Shown piece after piece: positions 7,997 through 19,000 of a stretch of DNA of 32,617 bases (position 1 is the first letter of the stretch; each line of letters starts with the position of its first letter). Under the pieces are notes generated by a model, which made no database searches, was not told the origin of the DNA, and was given only the letters and a program-made list of their open reading frames with translations. Origin of the DNA: Thalassospira sp. MCCC 1A01428 (GTDB lineage: Bacteria > Pseudomonadota > Alphaproteobacteria > Rhodospirillales > Thalassospiraceae); assembly GCF_002115825.1 (NCBI RefSeq), contig NZ_JFJZ01000047.1, positions 1 through 32,617 on the forward strand. Reading direction: 5' to 3'. Made by a program: the position numbers and the translations under genes.

Positions 7997-8282
7997 TTAT
8001 GAACGATGTCGTTAATGTCTCGATAGTATGCCGCCTAAGACAGGATTGTTCTATTGTGCGCGACGGCGGCAGTTCAGTATGCTGATTTATTCTTCCGTAT
8101 GCATCGCGGATTTTTAAGGATAGAGCGGGCCATCAACGATGCCGGGACTTGATAAATGGTTGCCGGAAATTGGCCGATAATGGTAGAAAAGGTAACAAAT
8201 AATAAGTCACCAGACCAAGTAGGTGTGTGACAGGTTGAAGCGATCAGACTGTGTAGTTTAACAGTTTTGACGGAAGGGGCCT
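7997..8282. other. Intergenic region between the PAAR gene and araC-type gene
   Basis: I see no convincing gene or strong terminator in these 286 bases. An imperfect palindrome lies at 8191-8211 (GGTAAC and GTCACC arms around an AT-rich centre). It could be an operator for the downstream regulator, but the symmetry is weak. The T6SS transcript presumably ends here. Confidence 0.4.
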
Positions 8283-9371
8283 ATGCCAGCACAAGTGATT
8301 GAAAAATCGGTATTCGATACAGGAAGTATCGAAGAACGGTTGCGCTATGACGTTTGGCGCGAAAGTATTTCGTGTATTTTTAGTGTTGATGCCCCAAAGG
8401 AGCTGCGTGATCCGCGGCGCTTTAATGCTGTTATAAGGGCATTGCGCGTTGGCAACCTGATGCTGGCGGAAACGGCCACTGTCGCCCAGTGCTGGAAGCG
8501 ACGCCCGCTGGAAATTGCCCGCGACGGACTGGATCATTTTATGGTTCAGCTTTTCGTTAGTGGAAATATGACCTGGACGACCCCGTATGGTGACCAAACG
8601 GCAGGGCCCGGCGACCTGGTGGTGTTTGATCTGGCGCGCGAAATGCAAAGCCAGACCAGTGATTTTAACCATCTGTCGCTAATTATACCCCGATCCAGAC
8701 TGGTGCCGGTGCTTGATCATCCTGATCATCATCATATGCAATTATTGCCTTCTTCCTTGCCGTTAACCCGGATGCTGGCCGATTATATCGTGCTGCTCAA
8801 TCGTAACCTGCCAACGCTGGAAGACGGGTGCGCCATTGATTTGATGCCCGCAGTCATTTCAATGGTGGCTGCTTGCCTTAATACTGCCGGGCCAGCAGGG
8901 GCGGCGAGACGACAGGATGGATTGGCTGTTGTTGACGATCTGATTGATGTGCGTATTCGATCGTTTATTCAGCAAAACATGGCTGATGCCGATTTGGATG
9001 TGAACCGGATTTGCGATGAATGCGGAATTTCACGCAGTGCACTTTATCGGCTTTTTCGGGAAGAAGGTGGTGTGCGCCATTTTTTACGGGAACAACGGCT
9101 TGGCAAGGCCATGCGGGAATTATTGTTTTATTCTGAAACCCAGGTGTCCAGTATCGCGCGTGCGAACGGGTTTAGCCATGCCAACGATTTCAGTCGTGCT
9201 TTTCGTCGCCGTTTCGGGATGACGCCCCGTGACCTGCGGGCCACACAGGCGCGTCATAGCAAATCTGATGCATCCCTGCCTTGCGAGGAAGGACGAGAAT
9301 ACGAACAATGGCTGCGCCAGATTGGCCGAATAGGCAGCCTTGATAGATTTTCTTCTTCGCCCGTTCCCTGA
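8283..9371 (+). CDS. AraC-family transcriptional regulator
   Basis: This 362-residue protein has two parts. Residues about 15-200 look like the AraC-binding-like sensor domain (DGLDHFMVQLFVSGNMTW, GPGDLVVFDLAREM). Residues about 219-317 are an AraC/XylS DNA-binding domain with two helix-turn-helix units: VNRICDECGISRSALYRLF, then IARANGFSHANDFSRAFRRR ending in the signature FGMTPRDLR. It will act as a cytoplasmic DNA-binding regulator, often an activator responding to a small ligand; the ligand is unknown. ATG 8283 follows a GGAAGGGG purine run. It lies between the T6SS genes and the giant adhesin and reads toward the adhesin. Control of either is plausible but unproven. A roughly 40-residue tail after the HTH is not part of the family core. 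Confidence 0.93.
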   Translation: MPAQVIEKSVFDTGSIEERLRYDVWRESISCIFSVDAPKELRDPRRFNAVIRALRVGNLMLAETATVAQCWKRRPLEIARDGLDHFMVQLFVSGNMTWTTPYGDQTAGPGDLVVFDLAREMQSQTSDFNHLSLIIPRSRLVPVLDHPDHHHMQLLPSSLPLTRMLADYIVLLNRNLPTLEDGCAIDLMPAVISMVAACLNTAGPAGAARRQDGLAVVDDLIDVRIRSFIQQNMADADLDVNRICDECGISRSALYRLFREEGGVRHFLREQRLGKAMRELLFYSETQVSSIARANGFSHANDFSRAFRRRFGMTPRDLRATQARHSKSDASLPCEEGREYEQWLRQIGRIGSLDRFSSSPVP

Positions 9372-9404
9372 AAACAAAATATTTCGCAAATTGTTTACCG
9401 ATTG

Positions 9405-9440
9405 GGCGGCAATGAATGAACTGCGACTGTCATTGCCGCC
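9405..9440. repeat. Perfect 11-bp inverted repeat downstream of the AraC-type gene
   Basis: GGCGGCAATGA (9405-9415) and TCATTGCCGCC (9430-9440) are exact reverse complements across a 14-base loop, starting 33 bases after the stop. No T-run follows, so it is not a classical rho-independent terminator. It could be a hairpin stabilising the 3' end or a binding site for a dimeric regulator. Confidence 0.6.
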
Positions 9441-9722
9441 GGGTGAAATGTTCGATGTTCGTGCTGCGTCTAAAGGTCGGGAAAATTTAAAGAACACCAT
9501 GTGCCCGCAAATGATTTTTTGTTGGTAAGAAACGGGTGAAATTTGAAATTTTTCTAACAATACGTCCCATATGTTTTTCAATCTTAAAAGAACATTGTAT
9601 TAGTAAATTGGTATTGAAAAGATGGGGAATGTGCATACAGGGTATAACAGCACAACAACCAGATCCAATCGCAGGGTCGGGTTTTAACGGGTGCTGTACT
9701 GTCGGATGAACGGATATTTTTG

Positions 9723-9956
9723 GCCGTAAATGCGGCAAAAAGGGCTTCTCGCGGGGCCAGGGGCCAGTCAGGAAGACTGGATTATTACAGGCAGGTAGGC
9801 TGTAGGGAGACAGGGACGCAGAAACATATCGGCTATCCGAAAGGATATCGCCAGGGATGTTGCCATGCGATCCGGTTCCCGCCCTGCAATCAGCTTGTTC
9901 CATATATCGATTGGTAAAACCCGCCGGGTTTTACAGGAAGAGTGCATGTATTGCAC
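9723..9956 (+). promoter_or_regulatory. Hairpin-rich putative 5' leader of the adhesin mRNA
   Basis: Five stems follow one another. (1) GCCG/CGGC, 9723-9726 with 9733-9736. (2) CCAGTC/GACTGG, 9764-9769 with 9775-9780, loop AGGAA. (3) A longer element: outer CGCA/TGCG (9817-9820 with 9866-9869) and AACAT/ATGTT (9823-9827 with 9857-9861) enclose GGC-TATCC-GAAA-GGATA-tc-GCC (9831-9852), which ends in a GNRA tetraloop. (4) A perfect 9-bp stem, GTAAAACCC/GGGTTTTAC (9914-9934). (5) GTGCA/TGCAC (9942-9956). This may be a structured leader or a small RNA. It does not match a riboswitch class I can name. Confidence 0.4.
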
Positions 9957-10050
9957 GACGGGAATGATAAGGGCAGTTGCACGTTAGTGTGTGCCGTCTG
10001 GCTGAGTACAGATATTGAAATTCTTGTCACACATGGGTGGTGGCAGGCTT

Positions 10051-10056
10051 GGGGAG
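10051..10056 (+). promoter_or_regulatory. Ribosome binding site that decides the adhesin start
   Basis: GGGGAG lies nine bases before ATG 10066. A second in-frame ATG at 10033 has no comparable site and would put a glycine-rich, acidic stretch in front of the signal peptide. I therefore prefer 10066. Confidence 0.7.
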
Positions 10057-10065
10057 CATGACAAG

Positions 10066-13000
10066 ATGTTGGCGGTCGTTCGGGAAAACAAGCACAAGGT
10101 TATCAAACGGGCCTTTGCTTATGCGTTAACTACGACAACGTTTCTTGCCCCTGTTATGGCAAGTGCCACCCCCCAGATTGTGACCGACGGGCAAACCGCC
10201 ACCAACCTCAATGTCCACGGGTCGGTAACGGATGTCACTACATCAACCATTCAGGGCAACAGCGCGTTAAACTCGTTTAGCAAATTCGATGTCTATCAGG
10301 GCAATACGGTAAACCTGTTTGTGCCGGGCCAGGCAGATCATTTGATCAATATGGTCAATGGCCCCAGGTCCCATATTGATGGCATATTGAATTCAATCAA
10401 AAATGGTCAGATCGGCGGCCAGGTTTATTTGCTGAACCCTAACGGGGTGGCGATTGGTGCGCAGGGACAGTTAAATGTCGGTAGCCTGACGATCATGGCA
10501 CCGAGCGAGGAATTTAGCGGCGCATTTTTTGATGCACCGGGCCATGCCAATGAAGGCGCGTTACAGCAGCTTCTGGCCGGTAAGGTGCCGTTATCGGAAA
10601 ATGGGTTGATCACGATTGACGGGTCGGTTCGTGCCACCCGCAAGGCCGCCCTGATCGCCAATGGTGTGCAGGTGGCGGGCAACGTTGTCGTTGGTGCCCA
10701 GGCCTTGAATCAGATTGCCTTTTCCGATGTGGTTAATGTCGAAGGCCTTGACGCCGGGCAGGAAGCCGTTGTTGATGAGAGTGGCTATATCGAAATCAAA
10801 GGCGGGCTTTCGGGCGTTGATATTTCGGGTGTTCTGGCGGCTAACGGGGCCGACGGGCAAAATGCCGGTACGATCGATGTGCGCGCGACGGGCGATATTT
10901 CGGTGCGTGCCGGGGCAGATATCTCTGCCCACGGCGTTGGCGCAGATTCCAGCGGTGGGAATATCACGATTTTCGCCGATCAGAATGCAAGTTTTGAAAC
11001 CGGCGCACATATCGATATATCGGGTGGTGACGTTTCGGGCGATGGTGGTTTTGCCGAATTTAGTGCCCTAAAATCAGTTGCGTTGAATGGTGGAACGTTT
11101 GCCGGTGGTGCTGTTAATGGCACGGCGGGCACTGTCCTGATTGACCCGGAAAATCTGACGATTTCGTCGGATCTCGCCAGGAATGACGGGACCAACTATG
11201 TCTTTGAAGCGGATGATACGATTACGCTTGCAGATGATGTGACGGTCTCGACGAAAACAGTAACGTCAAAGTCGGGCAATATCACTTTGACTGCCCGTAA
11301 TATCTTCTTGGGTGATAGGTCGACCCTTGATGCCGGTGATGGCGGCGAAAACCATGGGGCGGGTGACATCACCATCAAGGCCGCAGGTTCTACCAGCCAT
11401 TCCATTTCCATGACAGGCGCGTCGCTGACGGGTGCGAATGTTTCGATTACGGCCACGGCCATAGCCAATGACGGGGATCTGGTCCTTAACCCGCTATCCG
11501 ATGTTTCGGCAACCGTCACCCTGACCAATACTGTTATCAATGCATCAGGCAATGTGACGGTGTTGGCAAAGGCCGAGCAGGGCCTGCCAACCCTTACCGG
11601 ACAAGTGTTTGACGCCCGCAGTGCCACTGCCAGCCTAACCATGACCAATGGTTCAATCACTGCGGGAGGCAATATCAGCCTTGCATCTTCAAGCAAAATA
11701 ACCAGCGAAGTCATCGGGGCGTTGCTGGTAAGCCCGATCAACGCATCGGTTGCGGTGACAGACAGCACGGCATCAACTTTGCTGACAGGTTCGGCAACAC
11801 TGGCCGCTGGCGGTGATGTTGATGTGACATCAACCGCAATTACAGACTCAACAGCCGTTGCCAAATCGGTGGCAGCAGCCGTTGGTGTGACCACGGCTGT
11901 TTCCGTGATTGATAACAGCGCCACTACCCGCATGATGGGGGCCGCCAAAATCACGCAGGCGAATGCCGTAACCGTCAGGGCGACGGGCAAAACACAGGTT
12001 GATACCATTGCTGATGCTGCCACCGTTGAAAACGGCGGTTCCGGCGCGTCCATCGGTGTGGCAATTTCCGATGTCAGCGCCACAGCGATTGCCGAAATTG
12101 GCGAAGGTGCCACTGTTTCGGGTGCTAGCAGCCTGACGGTGAATGCACAAAATGTAACAACCCAGAATACCGCGTCCCGTGCCGGTGTGGCAGACGGGGC
12201 CGGTACGGCGTCAGGCCTTTTTGGCGATGCGCTGGACAAAACCGGGCTGGGCGACACTGAAAAAGGCGAGCTTTCAGCCCTGTTTGACGGTGTTTTGGGC
12301 CAGATAACCGACAAGCTGTCGGAAAAACCCAAAGAAGGAGAAGAAGGCAGTGGCGGCGCGCAGGTTGCCGGGGCGCTTTCCTATGTTTCAAGTAATTTTG
12401 ACACGCAGGCCCTGATTTCGTCGAACGCCGATAAAACGCTGTCGCTGACAGGGGCGCTTGCCGTTAATGCCGAGGCCATCGCGCGTACCAATACCCTTGC
12501 CAGCGGAATTACGGCAGGCGGCAAAGCCGGTGGGGGGGCTGGTGTTGCCATCCAGACGGTGGATAACAAATTACTGGCAAGCATTGCGGCTGATAACACC
12601 AAAACGCTAACAGTTAATGCCAAGGGTGTTGCGGTGAACGCAACCACCAAAAGCATCGATACAGATATTACCGATGAAGATGGCAATTCGTTTGGCGTGC
12701 AAGCCTTTGCCGGACAGGAAGCCGAAGACGTTGGTTTCGCCGGGGCCCTGGGTCTGCTGATTGTTAATTCCAACAGTTCCCTTGCGGAAATTGGCGATAA
12801 CGTTGCCGTGGATGGTAAAGCCGGATCCATTGAAATTGTTGCAACCGGCGGCGCAGACGCCGGTGTGGTCGCCGATGGTGCGCCCGATGATGAAACGGTT
12901 ATTGGTGCCTTGTTCGAGGCCTATGAAACCTATACCGAAACCGAAGAAGACGAGGACGCATCGCCCAGCGTCGGCATTGGTGCGGCCATCGCCATTAACA

Positions 13001-16000
13001 TTTCCAATAGCACGGTTGATGCGGCATTGCGCGGCGGTGCCACCTTAACCAATGCGTCGGGGTTGACGGTATCGGCGGTGTCGAACGGGTCGGTTAAAAC
13101 AACGGCTAATTCGGCAGGGGCCGGTGGTGTGGCGCTTGTCCCGGTTCTGGCGCTTTCTGTTGCGAATGATCATGTAACGGCAGGTATTGAAACATCGGAT
13201 GCGGCTTTGTCGCTGGCCGGTGCCGTATCGGTAAAGGCTGAGCAAAATCTGGCAGTGTTGTCGGTTGGCAAGGCCGCAAGCGGCGATGCTGATGATGCGT
13301 CAAAAGTTGCAATTGGTCTGACCGTTGGCATTAGCACGGTTAACGCTGATGCAACTGCGATGCTGGACCGCGATTTGACAACCACGGGCGATTTGACCAT
13401 TTCGGCAAAATCCGCACGCGATATTCGCACAGGGGCGGCTGCCGGTACAAATACCGACCCGGGCGATACCGGGACCGAGGACGAAGATTCCAGCGATTCA
13501 GCAAAAAGCGATGTTCTGGGAACCATCAAACAGGCCGCCGCCTTTGGGAACCTTTATTCCGCCGACAAGGACAAGGTGGATGGCGATAAAACGGCCAGCA
13601 AGGCCAATGTTTCGGCAGACAAGGGCGATGATGCGGACGAAGGTGGCAAGATTTCGGCCGCTGCGGCCCTGGGGCTGACAGTTGCCGACACCAGTACCAG
13701 TGCTGGAATTGCGGCGTCGCGGACCGTTTCGGGCGCAAATATCAAGGTTACAGCGGCTGATAACACCGATAGCCAGGCCGCTGCCGATGGCAGTGCCGCC
13801 GAAGCGGACAATAATATCGGGGCGGCAGTGGCGTTGAACATCGCCAATGTCAGCAACAGCGCCACAATTGGCTCCAGCACCAAGGTAACCGGTACGGGGC
13901 TAACCCTGTCGGCCTTAACCAACAGCTTTACTGTGCTGGATGAAGACGGCAATGCTGTTAAGGATGAGGATGACAACGATGTTGTGGATGATGCCAATAA
14001 ATATGTCACATCCGCAGTGGCGGGGGCTGGCGTAGGCAATTTGTCATTGGCCGGGGCGGTTGCCATCTCCCTGATTGATCAGACAACAACAACCGATATT
14101 GGTGCCAATGCCGACATTACTGTTGGGGCAAGTGGTGCGGCGATTAATGCTGCGTCCAGCCGCATCATAGAAACGATGTCGTCGGGGGCGGTTGGGGAAA
14201 AAACGCCAACCCTGGACGAATTTAAAGATCGTTACACAACACTTGGCGGTATGACGGCCCGAATTAATGGCAAGCTGACATCGCTTGGTGAAAAAATTGA
14301 AGCCGGCAAATCTGATTCCGATAGCGGATCGGGCAATGACAGCACGGGTGATAGCGGCGGCGGAAGCGGCAAACTGGGTATAGGGGCGTCGTTTGCCATT
14401 ACGGTGGATAATACCGTTACCCGCGCGCGCATCAGTGACGGCGCAAAAGTGACCACCACCGACACCGGTGATGTTGTGGTTAGTGCCACGTCTGCTGTTG
14501 AACAGACAACCCATGCCGAAGCGGCCAGTGCGCCTTCGACCGATCTTTTAAACCTTGAAGAAAAAAGCGATACATCGGCCTATTCGCTGGATGCGGCGGT
14601 GGCCATTGCGGTGAACAATGAAACCACCGAAGGCCGTATTGGCACGGATCAGGATACCCTGACATCGGATGGTAAGGTAAACGTTACCGCAAATTCGGAT
14701 TCCAAAATACTGGTGCAGGCAGACGGCGAAGCCGCAGGCGACAAGGCTGCCGCCGGAGCGTCGCTGGCGCTGGGCATTACCAACAGTACAACCAGCGCAT
14801 CATTGGCACGTTCGGTTGCGGCACAAGGGGCGATTACGGTTTCGTCGACAGCCCTTAGCAAGGATACAACGCTGGCCCTGGCAACGGCGCGCGGAACGTT
14901 GCTTGAAAGCTATAAAAACAAATTTGTTGGCGCGACCGATGAATTGTTGTTGGCCGGTGATTTTGGCAATGAAGATGGTGGCGATAAAAAACCGCGTAGT
15001 GCCCAGGCCCTGACAGATCAGAAAACGTCTGGGAATAACAAAACCAGTTCGGTGGATGAAACGGGCAAAACAGACAGTTCAAAAAGCGGTAAATCGATCA
15101 GCATTGCCGCTGCTGTCGGTGTTGGTGTCAACAGCCGTAAAAGCAGTGCCAGTGTTGATGACAGCACCTCGACCGGGGCGTATAGCCTGTCATCGGGCGG
15201 CAAAATTGATGTTACGGCAAAGAACGATGCCAATGCCCAAACGCAAGGTGTAGGTGCCGCTGTGTTGACCGACACAGCCATTGCGGTTGGCGTTGCCGTA
15301 ACGGCAACAGACCATGAAACAACGGCCAAACTGGGCGATTACACGAAAATCACCGCATCTACCGGTGTGAATGTTACGGCACAGGCCACACAAAACCAGT
15401 CGGCTGATTTTGCGAATAAACTGATGGCCGAGGCCGTTGCGGGCGCGGGTGCCAAAAAAACCGGTGTGGCCGGTGCGCTTAGTGTGATCAACACTGATAA
15501 CGATACCGGTGCATCGTTTGGCAAAAATGTCGATGTTACCTCAACTGGTGCGGTCAATATTACCTCGACCGAGAAAAACCACATCGTCGCCCGGGCCATT
15601 GCCGCCACCATAAGTGCCGGGGCCGAAGCAAAAGCCGGTGTTGGTGCCACCTTTGCCTTGATTAATGCAGGGAATACCAACAAGGCCCTTGTCGATGAAG
15701 GTTCTAAAATCTTAACAACTGGTGATTTGACCGTTTCGGCCAAAAACCTGCGCCAGTCAGAAAGCAGCTTTGGCTTTGACGGTGATTATTCGCTGTTAAA
15801 CCCGACATCGGTTTTCCAGACATCAAACTATTATACCGAAGCCCTGGCCGGTGCCGCATCCACCGGGAATACGGCCCTTGCCGGGTCATTTTCGGTAACA
15901 GTTACGCAGAACGAAACCACCGCCAGTATTGCCGACACGGCAACGGCCAGCGCCAAAGATATCACGCTGGAAGCCGAAAACCGCCAGAATGCCCGCACCT

Positions 16001-19000
16001 TGGGCGGCGCGATTAGTGCGTCGAAGAAAACCGGGGTCGGCGTTACGCTTAATGCCATGGTTTTGGCCGATACGGTTTCGGCACAGCTTGGCAAAACCGG
16101 CAGTGCGTCGGGTGCCAGCCTGACCGCAAGCGGCGATGTTGCCATCACCGCCAAGGCCGAACAGGACCTTGGGTCAATACTGGTGGCGGGTTCCGTTGGC
16201 GGCAGCGGAACAGCCGTCAGTGGCTCGGTCGGGATCAATGTTATTGAAACCGAAGCAAACGCGCTTGTTTCGTCGCATTCAGCCATTTCTTCAAAAGGCG
16301 GCGTTGATGTTGCGGCGACCAGCAAAACCGGCATTACCAGCTTTGTTGGTGGATTGGCAGTTTCGGGGCAAACCGGTGTTGGTGCCGGGATTGCCACCAA
16401 CCTTATTTTGGCCAAGACCCGTGCCGGTATTGGCGATAACGCCGAAATTGATGCGGCCAATACCATTGCCGTTAATGCCGATGCCAGCGAGGATATTTCC
16501 GCCGCAACGGTAAGTGCGGCCGTATCAAGCGGTGGTACAACAGTTGCCGTTTCGTTAGGGGCCAATACGGTTAAAAGTGACACGACCGCCAGTGTTGGAA
16601 ATGATGCCAAACTAAATAGCGGAAATACTGCCGGGTCGCGCAGCATTTCGGTTACGGCAAAGGACAAAACCGACATTGGTAATATCATTGGTTCCGGGGC
16701 GTTTGGCACGGGAACCGGGGTTGGTGGCGTGCTTGCCAGCAATGCCATTGCCAAAAATACCAAGGCCGTTTTGAACGGTACTGCCACTGCTGATACCAAT
16801 GTGAATGTCACGGCAACCAGCGAACAAAATATTACGGCGCTGTCTCTTGGTGTTGCTGTGGTTGGTGGTACGGCGATCACCGGTTCGGGTGCCTTGGCCC
16901 TGATTGATAACACCACCACTGCTGTGATTGGTGAATTGGCCGAAAACGATGCCGTTAGCGTATCGCGTGCCACTGTTATTAGTGATGGCAATGTGGCCAT
17001 CCATGCCAGCGATGAAACCGATGCCCTGATTTTGACCGGTTCGGGCGCCGGGGGTGGTGGCAATGCCGGTGGGGCGTCGCTTGGTGTTTCAACCTTTATT
17101 GGCGAAACAACCGCCTATATTGGCCGCAATGCCAATGTTACGGCACGTGGTAATGCCACCGGTCTTGATGTGATGACGGGCGGGGCAACTCTTTCAAGTG
17201 CCCTGTTTAACGGTCTTTCGACCCTGGATACCGATACTGCCGGGTCAAAACTGCAAACAACGTCCGATGACGCACTGGCGCTCAAGTCGTCCAGCATTGA
17301 TGAGCTGAAAGATGGTGCATTCAAAAAAACGCTGACGACGGAAAAACGCAAGGGGCTATCGGTTACTGCCTATTCCGACCAGGATATTGCCAATATTTCG
17401 GCAACAGGGGCGGCGGGTGGCGGCACCGCAGTGGCCGGTGCTGTGGCTGTTGGTGTCGTTTCTGATACGACAAAGGCCTATATCGATAATGGCGCCAAAA
17501 TTAACCAGGCCGCCGGCGCGGCTGGTACCGCCCAAACGGTTACCGTGCAGGCACAGGGCGATACCCTGTCTATTGATGTGGCGGGCGGCGTTGCTATTGG
17601 CGGCAGTAATGGTATTGGCGGTTCGATTGACAGTCTTACCCTGAGCAAAACCACCAGTGCCTATATCGGGCAGAATGCCGTGGTGGGGGCGAGCGATGAT
17701 GTGGTCGTGGCCGCCGATCAGGCGACCCATGCCATTTCGGTTGCCGCCAATGTTGCGGTGGCGGGCAATGCCGGTGTGGGGGCATCGCTTTCGGTGCTGG
17801 TCGCTTCCAATGTGACAACAGCCTATATTGACGGGTTTGTTACCACGGATGGCGACATCACCCTTGATGCCGACAGCGATACCACTTTTGTTCAGGTCGC
17901 TGGTCAGATCAGCGCAGGTGGCAGTGCCGGGGTTGGCGGGGCGTTGGGTGTATCGGTGCAAGATAACACCACAACTGCCTATATTGACACCCACGGCCAA
18001 ACCAATGTCAAAGGCAAAACCACCGTTTCTGCCAGCGGCAAGGAACAGGAATATGCGGCAGTTGTTGCCGGTGCAGGTGGCGGCAGTGCCGGTGTGGCCG
18101 GTTCGGTGCGTGTCGGTGTGCATACATCAACCACACAGGCCTATGTCGCAGGCAAGGTTAACCAGAACGCCGATTATTCGCTCAGTGGCCAAAACGTTCA
18201 TATCGATGCTGACAGCTTTGTGCGCGTGGTGAGCGTTACCGGCGGGCTTGGCGGTGGTGGCGTGGCAGGTATTGGTGCCGCGGCTGATGTTATTGTTTTG
18301 CGCAATAATTCAAATGCCTTTGTTTCCGGCGGCAGCGTTGTTTCTGCGCATGATGACATTTCAATTTCCGCCACGTCGGAAAAACAGTTGCTGCAGCTTG
18401 GCGTGGCCGGGGCCGCAGGCGGCCAGGTCGGTGTGGCCGGGGCGTTAACCGTGGCCTTTGTTGGCGGGATTATTGATGATGACGCCAAATCACATCTTTC
18501 GAGCAGTGACGAGGACAATAGCGGTGATACATGGTCGGCTGCCGATGAAGCCACCAACAAAAACCTGATCGGCAATGCCCTGGGCGACCGCGAGGAAGCC
18601 ACCACCGCGAATAATGCCGCCGGTGCGCAACGCAGTAAAAATCAGATCACGGATGATTTTAACGCCACAGCCGAGGCATCACGCAATGATACCAAGGCCT
18701 TTGTCGGGCAGGGTGCAACGCTGATTGCAGGGCAGGATGTTTCCATTACTTCGGCTGATACATCAAAGGTCATTGCCGGTACGCTGGCAGTGGCCGGCAG
18801 TGGTGGTGTGTCTGTTGGCGGTGGCATTACCATCACCACGGTCGATAGTTCGGCCCAATCCTATATTGGCAATCTGGCCTCGGTCGATGCAACGCGTGCT
18901 ATTTCAATCAAGGCGGCCAGCCATGATAGCGTTATAAATGCTGCGGCTGCTGGCGGTGGGGCATTGTACACGGCCATCAATGGTTCGGTGGCGATTACGA

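Larger units (their letters stand above)
9372..10065. other. Long gene-free region upstream of the giant adhesin
   Basis: No supported coding sequence lies in these 694 bases; the short open frames lack start signals and recognisable products. The part around 9530-9650 is AT-rich and could hold the adhesin promoter. TTGAAA at 9543 and 9614 and TATAAC at 9643 are promoter-like, but none form a properly spaced pair. From 9723 onward the sequence contains a run of hairpins. Confidence 0.6.

Noticed and set aside
8000..8086. Short open frame starting just after the PAAR gene
   Set aside because: It has only 28 codons, no clear ribosome binding site and no recognisable product.
9797..9870. Cyclic-di-GMP (GEMM-I) riboswitch suggested by GGGACGCA and a GAAA tetraloop
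   Set aside because: The elements are in the wrong order, and the GCAAA and tetraloop-receptor parts of the consensus are absent. The region is kept only as an unassigned structured leader.
10033..10065. Earlier in-frame ATG for the adhesin
   Set aside because: It lacks a ribosome binding site and would put an unfavourable stretch before the signal peptide.
11196..12332. Long minus-strand open frames opposite the adhesin (also 15831-17063, 23134-24105, 29080-29910)
   Set aside because: They mirror the codon bias of the adhesin, give low-complexity Ala/Val/Ser/Pro or Gly/Asn/Ile-rich products, and show no start signals or family motifs.
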